A stretch of 64,000 nucleotides of DNA from an uncultured Sphingomonas sp. (GTDB lineage: Bacteria > Pseudomonadota > Alphaproteobacteria > Sphingomonadales > Sphingomonadaceae), in NCBI RefSeq assembly GCF_913776855.1, contig NZ_CAJYQD010000028.1, forward strand, positions 46,628-110,627, given 5' to 3'. Under the pieces are notes generated by a model. The model worked only from the letters and a program-made list of their open reading frames with translations. It did not search any database and had not been told where the DNA came from. How positions within the stretch are numbered: position 1 is the stretch's first letter; the number at the start of each line of letters is the position of its first letter. Of the stretch, positions 62,894 through 64,000 are shown piece after piece. A program made the translations under genes and the position numbers.

Positions 62894-63894
62894 AGCTCCG
62901 GCCCGAGCAGGTCGCGGCCAAGCTCGACCGGCCCGGCCCGGACATCCGCCTCTACCTGTTCCACGGCCCCGATACGGCGGGCGCGCTGGCGCTGGCCGCT
63001 CGCCTTGCCAAGGGCGTGGGCGAGGGGGCGGAGCGCGTCGACATGGACGGCGCGATGCTGAAGAGCCGCCCCGGCCTGCTCGCCGACGAAGCCGCGTCGA
63101 TGTCGCTGTTCGGCGATGCCCGCTTCATCCGCGTGACGGCCATGGGGGAGGAATCGGTCGAGGCGGTGACGCTGCTGCTGGCGGCCGAACGCGCCGGCAA
63201 TCCGGTTGCCGCCATCGCCCCGACGGTCAAGGGCACGTCGAAGCTGGTGAAGCTGGTCACCGCCTCGCTCAACGCCGTCGCGGTCGCCTGCTACGTGCCC
63301 GATGCGGCGCAGGCGGCGAAGCTGGCGGTGGCGATGGCGCGCGACCATGGCCTGCGGCTGCTGGGCGATGTGCCCGACCGGCTGGCGGCGGTGACGGCGG
63401 GCGACCGGGCGGTGCTGGCCAGCGAGATCGAGAAGCTGGCGCTCTATCTCGACGCGTCGCCCGAACGACCGCGCGATGCCGATCCGCAAGCGTTCGACGC
63501 GATCGGCGCGTCGATTGCGGACGCCGAAATGAACGGCATCGTCAGCGCGATGATCGCCGGCGATGCGGCGGCCGCCGCGCTGCCCGAAATGCCCGGCGGT
63601 CCGATCCCGCTGCTGCGCGGCGTCGCCCGGCGGTTGTTGTCGCTGGCGGAAATGCGCGCCGACATCGACGAGGGCGAGAGCGTCGACCGGGTGATGGAGC
63701 GCCACCGCGTGTTCTTCAAGGAACAGGCCGCCACCGCGACGGCGCTGCGCCGCTGGGACGCAGCGCGCCTTGCCCGCGCGCTGGAGCGGGTGCGCGACGC
63801 CGAACGCGCCGCACTGTCGGGCAGCGGCCTTGGCGATGTGATGACCGCCGCCGAAGCCATCGCCATCGCCCGCGCGGCGGCACGCGGACGATAA
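62890..63894 (+). CDS. holA: DNA polymerase III subunit delta
   Basis: GTG 62890 overlaps the lptE stop; 334 residues. The AAA+-like fold begins KLRPEQVAAKLDR, with LYLFHGPDTAGA and SLFGDARFIRVT; the C-terminal collar domain has IPLLRGVARRLL. Delta opens the sliding clamp in the clamp loader. Last of DUF3576-leuS-lptE-holA. Confidence 0.95.
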   Translation: MKLRPEQVAAKLDRPGPDIRLYLFHGPDTAGALALAARLAKGVGEGAERVDMDGAMLKSRPGLLADEAASMSLFGDARFIRVTAMGEESVEAVTLLLAAERAGNPVAAIAPTVKGTSKLVKLVTASLNAVAVACYVPDAAQAAKLAVAMARDHGLRLLGDVPDRLAAVTAGDRAVLASEIEKLALYLDASPERPRDADPQAFDAIGASIADAEMNGIVSAMIAGDAAAAALPEMPGGPIPLLRGVARRLLSLAEMRADIDEGESVDRVMERHRVFFKEQAATATALRRWDAARLARALERVRDAERAALSGSGLGDVMTAAEAIAIARAAARGR

Positions 63895-63972
63895 AAGCAT
63901 TTGCACGACCGCCAACGCGCTGCTAGGGGCACGCTCCTGCCAGCCAAGGGGGCGACCCCAAGGTGTTCACGT

Positions 63973-64000
63973 GCGGTCGTGGCGGAACTGGTAGACGCGC
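63973..64000 (+). tRNA. tRNA-Leu, 5' fragment cut by the window edge
   Basis: GCGGTCGTGGCGGAACTGGT followed by AGACGCGC is the 5' acceptor and D-arm of a bacterial tRNA-Leu (class II). The anticodon lies outside the window. Confidence 0.88.

Overview
The window is GC-rich (about 67% where I counted) and almost fully coding. Gene content and protein style point to an alphaproteobacterium of the Sphingomonas group: DUF3576-leuS-lptE-holA order, CobS/CobT, membrane H+-pyrophosphatase, a secreted S9 peptidase, many 4-bp start/stop overlaps and many GTG/TTG starts. This placement is inference; there is no 16S gene here.

Layout. 1-8.1 kb: the 3' part of a very large beta-helical surface protein (5' end outside the window), translationally coupled to a TPR-CHAT lipoprotein and followed by a CPBP membrane protease; a convergent M23 peptidase follows. 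9.6-18.8 kb: a six-gene type VI secretion block, tssK-tssL-tssM-tagF-pppA-ppkA, each gene overlapping the next. It holds the IcmF/DotU membrane parts, the baseplate adaptor and the threonine-phosphorylation switch, but no sheath, tube, spike, ClpV or Fha gene. 18.8-20.9 kb: tRNA-Phe and yacG, an RNase E/G homologue, maf and infA (TTG start). 21.2-29.6 kb: S9 peptidase, hppA, thiL, a DUF2332 gene, then hisG-hisD. 29.9-34.1 kb: nusB; a four-gene overlapping operon bolA-GST-pirin-hydrolase; a zinc-finger/J-domain protein. 34.2-38.0 kb: a five-gene overlapping cassette (VOC, GST, double DUF1428, double VOC, SRPBCC) divergent from an HxlR-type regulator whose start lies between two 15-bp operator-like repeats. 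38.1-43.4 kb: cobS, a thioesterase, a small exported protein, a GT-C-like membrane protein, GtrA and a methyltransferase. 43.4-52.4 kb: S41 peptidase, ABC exporter pair, queG, M15 peptidase, a GtrB-like glycosyltransferase, an RHH protein and cobT. 52.5-57.7 kb: a metal-uptake group (DUF2946, TonB-dependent receptor, PepSY protein) and a ligase-associated exonuclease without its ligase. 57.7-58.4 kb: a lower-GC patch with a Cys-rich 100-residue ORF. 58.4-64 kb: an exported barrel-like protein, DUF3576 lipoprotein, leuS, lptE, holA and the first 28 nt of tRNA-Leu.

Intergenic spaces hold palindromic elements of several families, two of them present twice. I saw no CRISPR array, insertion sequence, integrase or rRNA.

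Best candidates for something new: the coupled adhesin/CHAT lipoprotein/CPBP locus; a D-[KR]-T-V-F-x-P motif shared by the TssL N-terminus and twice by the PpkA N-terminus; the HxlR-controlled VOC/GST/DUF1428 cassette; and the low-GC island ORF.
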